Origin: Clostridium_AI sp964409685
GTDB taxonomy: Bacteria > Bacillota > Clostridia > Lachnospirales > Lachnospiraceae
Reading direction: 5' to 3'
DNA length: 64,000 nt
Assembly: GCA_964409685.1 (NCBI GenBank)
Contig: CAYPEJ010000003.1
Location: 124,001 to 188,000, forward strand
The notes under the pieces are model-generated. The model was not told where the DNA came from and did not search any database. It saw only the letters and a list, made by a program, of their open reading frames with translations. The position numbers and the translations under genes were made by a program. Each line of letters begins with the position of its first letter. Positions within the stretch are counted from its first letter, which is position 1. This document shows positions 41,425-49,930 of the stretch, piece by piece.

Positions 41425-44400
41425 TATCTAGGCACCTCTTCCATTACATAGATTTCGATTTGATCTTCTTCTTTGATATCGTTGAATTTCTCAAATACTA
41501 AACCACATTCGTAACCTGCTGCAACTTCCTTAACGTCATCTTTAAATCTCTTAAGGGATGCTAACTTACCTTCAAAGATTAACTCGCCTTCACGACTAAT
41601 ACGAGCAGAGCTTCCACGTACAACTTTACCGTCTAATACATAAGAACCAGCGATTGTACCAAGACCAGAAGCTTTGAATACCTGACGTACTTCTACATGA
41701 CCGATTACTTTTTCTTCAAAGATTGGGTCTAACATACCTTTCATAGCTGCTTGAATGTCTTCAATAGCTTGGTAAATTACTTTATAAAGCTTCATGTCGA
41801 TCTTTTCACGTTCTGCCATTTCTTTTGCCATATTATCTGGTCTAACGTTGAAACCGATGATAATCGCATTAGATGCGCTTGCTAGAGAAACGTCAGATTC
41901 ATTTACTGCACCAACACCACCGTGGATAATACGGATAGCAACTTCTTCGTTTGATAATTTTAATAAGCTTTGTTTTACCGCTTCCACAGAACCTTGAACG
42001 TCAGCTTTTACGATGATGTTAAGTTCTTTTACGTTACCTGCTTGGATTTGAGAGAATAAACCATCTAAGGATAGCTTAGACTTTGTATCATCTAATAATT
42101 TTTCTCTGCTTTGTTTAATATAAGTTTCTGCAATGTTACGAGCTTCTTTTTCATTGTCTGTAGCTAAGAAGATTTCGCCTGCTGCTGGAACTTCATTTAA
42201 GCCTAAGATTTCAACTGGTGTAGAAGGTGTAGCTTCTTTTACTCTTCTACCTTTATCATCCATCATCGCTCTTACCTTACCGTAAGCAGAACCGATAGCA
42301 ATAGGGTCACCAACTTTTAAAGTACCTTTTTGTACTAATACAGTAGCAACTGGTCCACGACCTTTATCAAGTTGAGCTTCGATTACGATACCTCTTGCTT
42401 TACGGTTTGGATTTGCTTTTAATTCAAGTACTTCAGCTGTTAAAGTAATCATTTCAAGAAGTTCTGGAATACCTTCTTTTGTATGAGCAGATACAGGTAC
42501 GAATACAGTATCTCCACCCCAGTCTTCTGCGATTAATTCATATTCTACTAATTCTTGTTTTACACGTTCGATATTTGCACTTGGTTTATCAATCTTGTTG
42601 ATTGCAACAATGATTTCAACACCGGCTGCTTTCGCATGGCTAATAGCTTCTACTGTTTGAGGCATAACACCGTCGTCAGCAGCTACTACTAAAATAGCGA
42701 TATCTGTAGATTGAGCACCACGCATACGCATAGATGTAAACGCTTCATGTCCTGGTGTATCAAGGAATGTGATTGTTTCATCATCTTTACTTACAACGTA
42801 AGCACCGATATGCTGTGTAATACCACCGGCTTCTTTTTCTGTTACATTTGCATGACGAATTGCATCAAGTAAGGATGTTTTACCGTGGTCAACGTGACCC
42901 ATTACACATACTACTGGTGGACGTTTCTTCATTAAGCTTTCGTCCTCTTCATCTTCTTTAAGAAGTTCTTCAATTACGTCAACTTTTACTTCTTCTTCAC
43001 AGATAATATCGTATTCTAACGCGATTTCTTCTGCTTCTTCAAATGAAACTTCGCTGTTGATGGAAACCATCTTACCTTGTAAGAATAACTTCTTAACGAT
43101 AGCAGCTGCTGGTTGTTTCATTTTATCTGCTAATTCTTTGATTGTTAATACTTCTGGAATTGTGATGGACTTGATTTCTTCTTCCACCACTGGCTCTACT
43201 GCCTTAGGTTTTTGGAAAGCACCTTTTCTATTAGGGTCTTTCTTAGGAGTTTCTGGAGCACCTTTCTTATTAGAACGTTTACCATTTTTACCGTTCTTCA
43301 TTAATTCCATTGGATCGTTATCAAAGTCTTTTTGTTTGTTGTAACGGTTGTCATTTTGACGTTTGCCCTTGTTTTGAGCTCTGTTTGGCTTTTGTGTTTC
43401 TTCAGCCTTAGCAATCATCTTATCTAAGCTATCGCCTGGTTTACCGCCACCACGTCTTTGGTTTCCACCTGGACGTTGGTCACGATTACCGTATGGACGT
43501 CCGCCTTCGCTTCTTTGTCCACCGTTGTTATCGCGTCTTTGGAAGCCTCCTCTTTCACCGTTACCATCACGGTTATCGCGTCTTTGGAAGCCTCCTTTTT
43601 CACCGTTGTTATCACGTCTTTGGAAGCCTCCTCTTTCACCGTTACCATCACGGTTATCGCGTCTTTGGANNNNNNNNNNNNNNNNNNNNNNNNNNNNNNN
43701 NNNNNNNNNNNNNNNNNNNNNNNNNNNNNNNNNNNNNNNNNNNNNNNNNNNNNNNNNNNNNNNNNNNNNAGCCTCCTCTTTCACCATTACCATCACGGTT
43801 ATCGCGTCTTTGGAAGCCTCCTCTTTCGCCATTGTTTTGACGATCTCCATATGGTCTATCACCATTTTCACGTTTTTGGTATGGTCTTTGACCACCTTGG
43901 CCATTGTTACGATCATTTCCATTGCGATCGTTACGATTATTATTCCATTTTCTTTCACCGTTTTCAGAACGGTTACCATTTTGACCTTGTCTGTTGTCTC
44001 TATTTTGTTGACCTCTGTTTTGACCGTTGTTATTACGATTTTGTCCTTGGAAAGGTCTACGTTCGTTTTGTTCTCTTTTATTATCTTCTCTATTTTCCAC
44101 TTTACTATCTATCCTTTTTTCCTCTTTTTGAATGCTTGTAGCTTTGCTATCCGCATTATTGTTTTTTGGCTGTTCGTTCATTTGTCCATTTACTGGTTGA
44201 TTTGTCTTATTTTCTATAATAGTCACTACTTTCTCTGATTTTTCTTGTTCTCCTAAGGGGATCTTATCTTCTGGCACACGATTTCCATCATTATGATTAC
44301 CCTTTACAGAAAGAGTTTCTTCCGTTTTTACAGCATTCTCTTTTGGAAGTTCTTCTTGCTTGGATTCTTCACTTGGAATATTTCCTACTTGAAGTTTTCT

Positions 44401-44955
44401 TTCTGGATGCGTATCACTTGCAATAGACTTTGCTTTGCTTGGTTTTGCATCGGCTGGAACATTGGAACCAGAATTACTTACTTTTTCTATCTCTACAGGT
44501 TTTTCTTTTACTGCTGGAACAGTTTCAGATTCCTTTCTGGAGTGTAACAAAGGTTCTGATTTTTGTTCTGTCTTACTATCATGTTTTGGAACCTCCGCTT
44601 TTGGCGATACTTCCTCTTTTACAGTATTTAGTTCTTTGTGTGCTTCCTCTTTAATAGAAATTTTTTCTGTTACCTCTAATGTATTACTATTATCGCCCTT
44701 TATGTCAACTTTTATTTCTTTCTTTTTAGAATTTTCGGCTATCTTTTCTAGTCTGTCGGCTTTTTTATTCAAGAAAATACTATCTTCTTCCTTTTTAATT
44801 GGGGTGAAGTGTTTCAATACAAAAGCAATGGCATCGTCCTCAATATTACTTTGAGGACTCTTCACTCCAAAGCCATGTTCATTTAGCTGTTTCACTAAAT
44901 CAGTACTTTTCATATTTAGACTTTTCGCTATTTCGTATATTCTCATTTTCGCCAT
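41424..44955 (-). CDS. infB: Translation initiation factor IF-2 (interrupted by an assembly gap)
   Basis: IF-2 recruits initiator tRNA to the ribosome. From ATG 44955: an IF2_N helix domain (MRIYEIAKSLNMKSTDLVKQ), a long charged linker, an Asn/Gly/Arg-rich repeat region (units such as GGFQRRDNRDGNGER), then after the gap a second IF2_N (ITIPEVLTIKELADKMKQPA), the GTPase domain (GHVDHGKTSLLDAIR, DTPGHEAF, NKID) and domains II-IV to VMEEVPR. The N run at 43670-43769 lies in the repeats, so the two sides are in different frames only because the gap length is a placeholder. The visible coding is over 1100 residues, longer than most IF-2. Sits between ylxQ and rbfA as usual. Confidence 0.93.
43530..43835 (-). 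repeat. Gly/Arg/Asn repeat region of infB with a 100-N gap
   Basis: Alternating units of 36 and 45 bases encode GGFQRRDNNGER- and GGFQRRDNRDGNGER-type repeats on both sides of N at 43670-43769. The exact count of 100 N marks a scaffold join, so repeat number and true length are unknown. Confidence 0.9.
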
Positions 44956-44967
44956 ACTGCCTACCTC

Positions 44968-45270
44968 CTATAAAAGTTGTTTTTCGACTGCACGGGCTAA
45001 TCCTTGGTCAGTAAATGCCAAAGATGCTCTCATTTCCTTTCCCATAGCGTGACCAAGTTCCTCTTTGGTTGCTGCAAAATAAATTGGAACGTTGTAATAC
45101 TCACACATATTTGTAAAATTCTTTTTCGTATTCTGAGATGCATCTTCTGCCACGATGACCAAACATGCTCTACCTTCTTTTACTGCCTTTTCTGTCAAAA
45201 ACTCTCCACAAACCACGTTACGTGATTTGATTCCTAGCCCGACATAAGAAAGAGTTTTGATCTTATTCAA
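44968..45270 (-). CDS. ylxQ: L7Ae/L30e-family ribosomal-like protein YlxQ
   Basis: A 100-aa K-turn-binding protein: LSYVGLGIKSRNVVCGEFLTEKAVKEGRACLVIVAEDAS and YFAATKEELGHAMGKEMRASLAF are typical of the bacterial L7Ae-like protein that sits between ylxR and infB. It binds kinked RNA, but its exact role is not clear. Its start overlaps the end of ylxR by 8 bases, so it is translationally coupled. Normal length. Confidence 0.9.
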   Translation of the reverse strand: MNKIKTLSYVGLGIKSRNVVCGEFLTEKAVKEGRACLVIVAEDASQNTKKNFTNMCEYYNVPIYFAATKEELGHAMGKEMRASLAFTDQGLARAVEKQLL

Positions 45271-45532
45271 CTACTTTCAGCTCCTTTTCTAATTCGTCAT
45301 ATATTTCATCTGGGATGGTAGTTTTTAAAGACCTCTCAATCGCTTTTGTCTTTCGAGCTTTTGTAAAACACTCATAGGAGTTACACAAATAAGCACCTCG
45401 GCCATTTTTCTTTCCTGTGAAATCAATTACGATTTCATCTTCAGGAGTTTTAATGACACGAATCAGTTCTTTTTTGCTTTTCATTTCGCCACAACCCGTA
45501 CACTGCCTCATAGGGATCTTTTTCTTAATCAT
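45263..45532 (-). CDS. ylxR: YlxR (DUF448) RNA-binding protein
   Basis: An 89-aa protein with MRQCTGCGEMKSKKELIRVI and GKKNGRGAYLCNSYECFTKA, the pattern of YlxR, a small predicted nucleic-acid binder encoded after nusA. It has three cysteines and a GRGAYLC motif. The start has GGGAGG upstream and is 22 bases from the nusA stop. Confidence 0.92.
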   Translation of the reverse strand: MIKKKIPMRQCTGCGEMKSKKELIRVIKTPEDEIVIDFTGKKNGRGAYLCNSYECFTKARKTKAIERSLKTTIPDEIYDELEKELKVVE

Positions 45533-45554
45533 TCAAAAACCTCCCGAACTGAAA

Positions 45555-46667
45555 TTAAAACTCTTCGCTTATTCCGTCATGTAAATCTAAGCTAGAATCT
45601 GGCATATCATCGCTAAGAACCATAGCTGGACGTACTTGTGACTCGCTCTTGATATCAATCTTATATCCTGTTAATCTTGCTGCAAGACGGGCATTTTGTC
45701 CTTCTTTACCGATTGCTAAGGATAATTGATAATCAGGCACAACAACTTCTGCACTCTTCTCTTCTGTATCCACTTCAACTGACACAACTTTAGCTGGGCT
45801 AAGTGCATTTTCAATTAATACCTTAGGATCTTCGCTCCATGTGATGATATCAATCTTTTCTCCACGCAATTCATTTACAATTGCATTTACTCTCGCACCA
45901 TTCATACCTACACAGGCACCAACTGGGTCAATGTCAGGATGAGATGTGTAAACAGCCATTTTTGTTCTTGAACCAGCTTCACGTGCGATACTCTTTATTT
46001 CAACGATTCCTTCACGAATTTCTGTAACTTCAGCTTCAAATAAACGTTTTACTAACTCAGGATGTGTTCTAGAAACTGTAATTCTAGGTCCTTTTGTTGT
46101 ATCTTTCACTTCTACAATATAAAGTTTGATACGGTCTGTTGGTTTGAAACGTTCACCTTTCACTTGTTCATTTTCTGTAAGAATCGCATCCACCTTACCT
46201 AAGTTTACGCTGATGTTGTTACCAACATAACGTTGAACGATACCTGTAACGATATCTTTTTCTTTACCATAGTATTGGTTGTAAAGAACTTTACGTTCTT
46301 CTTCTCTAATTTTTTGCACTACAACTTGTTTCGCTTTTTGAGCTGCGATACGTCCGAAGTTTGCAGGTGTTACTTCTACTTGAACAATATCTCCAACGTT
46401 GTTAAGTGGGAATTTTAAAATACCTTCAGCTACACTAATTTCTGTTGCAGGATCCATAACTTCGTCAACGATTTTACGTTCTGCATATACTTTTACTTCA
46501 CCAGTTTCGCGGTCAATATTTACCTTAATGTTATCCGCTTTACCAAAGTGGTTTTTACAAGCAGCAAATAGTGAGTTTTCTAATGCTTCTAATAAGATAT
46601 CTTTGCTGATGTCTTTTTCCTTTTCAATTTGATTTAAAGCTTCAATTAATTCTTTATTTGAGTCCAT
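45555..46667 (-). CDS. nusA: Transcription termination/antitermination factor NusA
   Basis: A 370-aa NusA that modulates RNA polymerase pausing, termination and antitermination. The N-terminal domain (LIEALNQIEKEKDISKDILLEALE), an S1 domain (DIVTGIVQRYVGNNISVNLG) and two KH domains (DPVGACVGMNGARVNAIV and LSLAIGKEGQNARLAARLTG) are in order. As in other Firmicutes it lacks the C-terminal acidic repeats of E. coli. The start has TAGGAGG upstream. It lies between rimP and ylxR. Confidence 0.95.
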   Translation of the reverse strand: MDSNKELIEALNQIEKEKDISKDILLEALENSLFAACKNHFGKADNIKVNIDRETGEVKVYAERKIVDEVMDPATEISVAEGILKFPLNNVGDIVQVEVTPANFGRIAAQKAKQVVVQKIREEERKVLYNQYYGKEKDIVTGIVQRYVGNNISVNLGKVDAILTENEQVKGERFKPTDRIKLYIVEVKDTTKGPRITVSRTHPELVKRLFEAEVTEIREGIVEIKSIAREAGSRTKMAVYTSHPDIDPVGACVGMNGARVNAIVNELRGEKIDIITWSEDPKVLIENALSPAKVVSVEVDTEEKSAEVVVPDYQLSLAIGKEGQNARLAARLTGYKIDIKSESQVRPAMVLSDDMPDSSLDLHDGISEEF

Positions 46668-46760
46668 TGTTATCCTCCTAGCTCAATTACTATCATTTCA
46701 TTTGATTGTTCTAATTCGATCAGTCTCCACCTAACGAATTACTTAAATTTCCGTTGTTCC

Positions 46761-47252
46761 TTAAAAATGAATTGCTAATCTTATAATGGCAATATCTGTT
46801 CTTTGCACTTCCATAGTTGTCTCATCTTCTAATTCAATCGTAATTGTATTGTCATCATAACTTACAAGAAAACCAGAGAGTTCCTTTACTGAGACTTCTT
46901 TATTTCTACGCATCTGCTTAATGCCTTTATAAAGTTTGATTTCTACTTCTTCACCAATACTTCTCTTAAGATCTTTGTCTTTCTTTAATTGACGACCAAG
47001 ACCTGGTGAACTTACTTCTAAAATGTAAGCGTCATCAATGAAATCTTCCTTATCTAACAATTCACTGAATTCACGGCTTACTACTTCACAATCATCAATT
47101 GTGATTCCGCCTGGCTTATCAATGAAAGCTCGTAAAAACCAGTTTGAACCTTCTCTTACGTATTCTACATCAACAAGTTCAAATTCATTTTTCTGCACGA
47201 TTGGCTCAATCAGTGCCTCTGCACGCTTTTCGTAATCTTCTCTCTTGCTCAT
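46761..47252 (-). CDS. rimP: Ribosome maturation factor RimP
   Basis: A 163-aa RimP, a 30S assembly factor. Seen are IVQKNEFELVDVEYVREGSNWFLRAFIDKPGG, DCEVVSREFSELLDKED and ILEVSSPGLGRQLK, the family core. I take ATG 47252 (MSKREDYEK), which has AAGGAG about ten bases upstream; an upstream ATG 16 codons earlier lacks a site. First gene of the nusA-infB cluster, with a 405-base gap before it that holds a hairpin (47420-47445) and the divergent tRNA promoter. Confidence 0.93.
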   Translation of the reverse strand: MSKREDYEKRAEALIEPIVQKNEFELVDVEYVREGSNWFLRAFIDKPGGITIDDCEVVSREFSELLDKEDFIDDAYILEVSSPGLGRQLKKDKDLKRSIGEEVEIKLYKGIKQMRRNKEVSVKELSGFLVSYDDNTITIELEDETTMEVQRTDIAIIRLAIHF

Positions 47253-47419
47253 ATTAAAAAAACTCCTTCGTTTTATTTCTAAAACAATGCATTTCAACAC
47301 AACGGTACGTTTCTCATTATGTGTTGCTTTTATGTGAAACTCTATCTACTATCTATATGATATGTTAAATATTCAGTCTTAATAGAATACAAAACATAAA
47401 AAGCCTTGAACATAAATAC

Positions 47420-47445
47420 AAGGAGTGAACTTGCGTCCACTCCTT
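47420..47445 (-). promoter_or_regulatory. GCAA-tetraloop hairpin in the rimP leader
   Basis: On the minus strand AAGGAGTGGAC pairs with GTTCACTCCTT (one G-U pair) around a GCAA tetraloop. No T run follows directly, so it is an RNA structural element rather than a clear terminator. Confidence 0.5.
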
Positions 47446-47614
47446 TCAAAATCTTACCGTATCGTACATTACGTACTCTTTCTTTAGTTTAACACTTCTT
47501 ACCATGAAATGCAAGGGTTTTTAAAATGTTTTTTTGCAAGTGGTGTATTTATCGACTAGCTCGCTTAACAAACTTCTATGTTTTGGTAAAAATAATAATA
47601 TTTTCAAAAAGTAC

Positions 47615-47643
47615 TTGCATTTTGTTGTAGGATGATGTATTAT
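47615..47643 (+). promoter_or_regulatory. Promoter of tRNA-Glu
   Basis: TTGCAT (47615-47620), 17-base spacer, TATTAT (47638-47643), start near 47650, nine bases before the tRNA. Confidence 0.65.
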
Positions 47644-47658
47644 ATAACTCGTCAGTAA

Positions 47659-47730
47659 GGTCTGTTGGTCAAGCGGTTAAGACGCCGCCCTCTCACGGCG
47701 GAAACAGGGGTTCGATTCCCCTACAGGCTG
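47659..47730 (+). tRNA. tRNA-Glu (anticodon CTC)
   Basis: A 72-base cloverleaf: acceptor GGTCTGT/ACAGGCT (with wobble pairs), D-arm GGTCAAGCGGTTAAGAC, anticodon stem CCGCC/GGCGG around loop CTCTCAC with anticodon CTC (reads GAG), T-arm AGGGGTTCGATTCCCCT, discriminator G. The 3' CCA is not encoded. A promoter precedes and a terminator follows directly. Confidence 0.93.
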
Positions 47731-47752
47731 TTAATTTAAGATTATTTTTATG

Positions 47753-47782
47753 AAACTAAATTCGGGTGAATTTAGTTTTTTT
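47753..47782 (+). terminator. Terminator of tRNA-Glu
   Basis: ACTAAATTC/GAATTTAGT stem with a 4-base loop followed by seven T. Confidence 0.85.
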
Positions 47783-47891
47783 ATTTATATCTGAAGTCAT
47801 ATCGGTCGTAGTTTTGATTCTATAGTTAGTTTTCAATGTTATCTACATATTCTATAATAGACAAACTTTTCCTCAACATCTTCCTCTAACG

Positions 47892-48170
47892 GTGAAAATG
47901 TCACTCCTTCTTCAAACCAATCTTCCTTTTTATGCCCACAACTATCTCCGTCCTTGCCGTTGCAAGAAATATATGTACTTAATATATCAAGCTAAGTCGC
48001 AAGCTTGGGATGAGCTTAGAAGTGGTTTGAATAATTTGCAAGATAAGGCTCGGGCAGAACAGATAAAAGGTGAAATAAATGCCATTTTAAATTCTCAACG
48101 TGTCTCTCAACGTGCTATACAGCTACAGCAGGAGAAATATAATACACATTCTCATAGTGAGGAAATATAG
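47892..48170 (+). CDS. Hypothetical 92-aa protein or gene remnant
   Basis: A plus-strand frame downstream of the tRNA. The last 60 residues look like a real coiled or helical protein (KSQAWDELRSGLNNLQDKARAEQI and INAILNSQRVSQRAIQLQQ), whereas the first 30 look random, and no good ribosome binding site precedes the ATG. It may be the end of a decayed gene or a short gene with another start. It ends directly at a hairpin terminator (48175-48204). I cannot assign a function. Confidence 0.35.
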   Translation: MKMSLLLQTNLPFYAHNYLRPCRCKKYMYLIYQAKSQAWDELRSGLNNLQDKARAEQIKGEINAILNSQRVSQRAIQLQQEKYNTHSHSEEI

Positions 48171-48174
48171 AAAA

Positions 48175-48204
48175 GAGGGAGAATCAATAGATAGATTCTC
48201 CCTC
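48175..48204. terminator. Bidirectional terminator between the 92-aa frame and agrD
   Basis: GAGGGAGAATC (48175-48185) pairs perfectly with GATTCTCCCTC (48194-48204), followed by TTTG on plus and TTTTC on minus. It can end both converging transcripts. Confidence 0.8.
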
Positions 48205-48212
48205 TTTGTTAC

Positions 48213-48341
48213 TTACTTTTTGAATCTGTTTATTGCTTTAGTTGGTATCTTAGGTTGGTATACCCAAAAAATACAAGCAGAATTGACATTTCTTTCGACA
48301 ACCTTTTCAGCAATTGCTTTTAATGCTTTGTATTCTTTCAT
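48213..48341 (-). CDS. agrD: AgrD-like cyclic peptide autoinducer precursor
   Basis: A 42-aa peptide with AGGAG eight bases before its ATG, starting 19 bases after the stop of an AgrC-like kinase on the same strand. It has the three AgrD parts: an amphipathic N-terminal helix (MKEYKALKAIAEKVVERN), a core NSACIFWV with the single Cys23, and a tail YQPKIPTKAINRFKK whose YQPKxP motif is the usual recognition sequence of clostridial AgrD. AgrB would cleave before the tail and close a thiolactone from Cys23 to Val27 or Tyr28, giving a secreted quorum-sensing peptide. No agrB or agrA is visible in the window, which is unusual. The exact ring is inferred. Confidence 0.8.
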   Translation of the reverse strand: MKEYKALKAIAEKVVERNVNSACIFWVYQPKIPTKAINRFKK

Positions 48342-48360
48342 AGTCTCACTCCTTTCTACA

Positions 48361-49674
48361 TTAAAAATCTATTGTAGTAATAAATATTTTTTCGCTTACA
48401 TCATAGTTTATCTCGCCACCATATTTCCAAACAGTTTCCTGAATAATGCCCATTCCTAAACCATGTCCAAGACCTTTTGTGCTTTTATATGTACCGTTTT
48501 TGTTTAAACGAAGTTGTTCTTCTGTCTTAGAATTAATGCACATAATTTCTATGTGATTATCAAATGATTGTATAGAAAAATCAATTAACTTTTTTTCTGC
48601 TTGTTTGGCTGCACGAATCGCATTGTCTAAGAGATTAGTGAAAAGAGCTGTCTTATCTATTTCTTGGAACTCTTTCATCAATTCATAAAAGTAACTGTTT
48701 GTAATAAGAATATGGGAAAGATCAATACCTTCCTGTCTTGCCTGAGCAAATTTTTCTGATAACAGTATACTCAAAAACTTATCATCAAGTAAACATATAT
48801 CTTCTGCAGAAGCGATTTGTTCACATATTTGATCTATGTAATTTACTACTTTGTCATATTCGCATTGTTTAATCAGTGAACGAACGGAAAAAAAGTGATT
48901 CTTCATATCATGTCGAAGTTGATGGAGCTGTTCAGTTACTTCTGCAATGTCATGGTAGTGTCTAATTTCTTTTTCAAGAACATTGCTTTTGGATTCAACT
49001 CTACTTATAACAATATTCTTAGTAAGTATTTTTAATGAACTATAAATGAGTAGCAATAATATAATTCCAAATTCAATTAAAATTACGAATTTAAGGTTGC
49101 TTTTTACAGTTTCTATGTTGTTAAGAATTATGATGCTAGGGATGAAGATTATAAGACTTATTGAAGATAAAATGATTAATTCATTGTGTTTGTATATGTT
49201 ACTGTCAGTAGTCTTCGGAACAATCCTTAGAATTAATAAATACAGTACCAGAGTTAAGCAAGTATTTAAACTACTTACTTGTACATTTTCAAATGTTAGA
49301 CTAGTCATTTGTTCAACTTTAATATTCAGGAATAAAGAACAGATAATGTTAGACAGAATATCAGTGAACACTGTAGCCGTAAAGAATAATCCTAGAGTAG
49401 TAAGTTTCTTTCTCCATGAGTTGCGATATGCAAATAAAATGATGCAACATATCACCAAGAGCATTAAAGCAGATGTGATATATAACATTATATCATTGTG
49501 AAATACAAGTTTAAAGAGCTGTTTAAGTGTCACTATGGCTGAAAGTAAAAGAAATAATATGTTATATGTAGTTGGTTTATATTTAACGTCTAATAGCTTA
49601 TTGAAATTCATTATATAAAGCTTAGAATTGATTGTATATAGCAGAATTAGTGATATTAAGATTAATTTATCCAC
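48361..49674 (-). CDS. agrC: AgrC-like GHKL sensor histidine kinase
   Basis: A 437-aa kinase. The N-terminal half has about six membrane segments (for example LILISLILLYTINSKLYIMN and LIILSSISLIIFIPSIIIL), as in AgrC-type peptide receptors. The dimerisation helix holds the phospho-accepting His in LRHDMKNHFFSVRSL, with the H-x-x-x-N pattern of the GHKL group, and the ATP site has LLDNAIRAAKQAEKK and GHGLGMGIIQE. It should bind the peptide made from the adjacent agrD and pass phosphate to a LytTR regulator that is not in the window. I start it at GTG 49674, which has GGGAGG seven bases upstream, rather than at the longer ATG. It follows the 77-aa gene by 22 bases. Confidence 0.85.
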   Translation of the reverse strand: MDKLILISLILLYTINSKLYIMNFNKLLDVKYKPTTYNILFLLLSAIVTLKQLFKLVFHNDIMLYITSALMLLVICCIILFAYRNSWRKKLTTLGLFFTATVFTDILSNIICSLFLNIKVEQMTSLTFENVQVSSLNTCLTLVLYLLILRIVPKTTDSNIYKHNELIILSSISLIIFIPSIIILNNIETVKSNLKFVILIEFGIILLLLIYSSLKILTKNIVISRVESKSNVLEKEIRHYHDIAEVTEQLHQLRHDMKNHFFSVRSLIKQCEYDKVVNYIDQICEQIASAEDICLLDDKFLSILLSEKFAQARQEGIDLSHILITNSYFYELMKEFQEIDKTALFTNLLDNAIRAAKQAEKKLIDFSIQSFDNHIEIMCINSKTEEQLRLNKNGTYKSTKGLGHGLGMGIIQETVWKYGGEINYDVSEKIFITTIDF

Positions 49675-49696
49675 TAGTTTACCTCCCTTTGTTGTG

Positions 49697-49930
49697 TTAT
49701 AATTCATTTGTTGCTAACCTATACCAGTTCATATACATTATGCCTAGTAGTTCAAATAGTCTTTTCAATTCTTCATTCTTCTTCTGAATAGGGTCTAATC
49801 GTACTAAGTCGTCAATGCTCTGCATGATAGTTTCTATTTCTGCTCTACTTTCAAAACGTATTGCATCCATGTCTAATTTCATCCAATTTCTCAATTCACT
49901 AGGTTCCTCTTTCTTATGAATTCTTAGCAT
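49697..49930 (-). CDS. Small 77-aa ATPase partner with a PtuB-like N-terminus
   Basis: A 77-aa protein from ATG 49930, overlapping the end of the ATPase gene by 17 bases. The first residues MLRIHKKEEPSELRNWMK follow the pattern M-x-x-I-x-K-x-x-E-P-x-x-L-x-x-W seen at the start of HNH nucleases of the PtuB (Septu) type, but the HNH domain is absent; the rest (IETIMQSIDDLVRLDPIQKKNEEL) is helical. It could be a truncated nuclease, with later replacement of its C-terminus, or a distinct small partner. GGAGGGG lies about 11 bases before the ATG. The similarity is read by eye and is not proven. Confidence 0.5.
   Translation of the reverse strand: MLRIHKKEEPSELRNWMKLDMDAIRFESRAEIETIMQSIDDLVRLDPIQKKNEELKRLFELLGIMYMNWYRLATNEL

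Noticed and set aside
41424..43979. infB seen as two genes in different frames
   Set aside because: The frame change falls in a 100-N placeholder of arbitrary length, so it is no evidence of a frameshift or split gene.
43458..44238. Plus-strand frames crossing the N run in infB
   Set aside because: They are antisense shadows of the Gly/Arg/Asn repeats; the real protein is IF-2 on the minus strand.
49046..49501. 151-codon plus-strand frame opposite the kinase
   Set aside because: It is antisense to membrane-helix codons of the kinase; no ribosome site.
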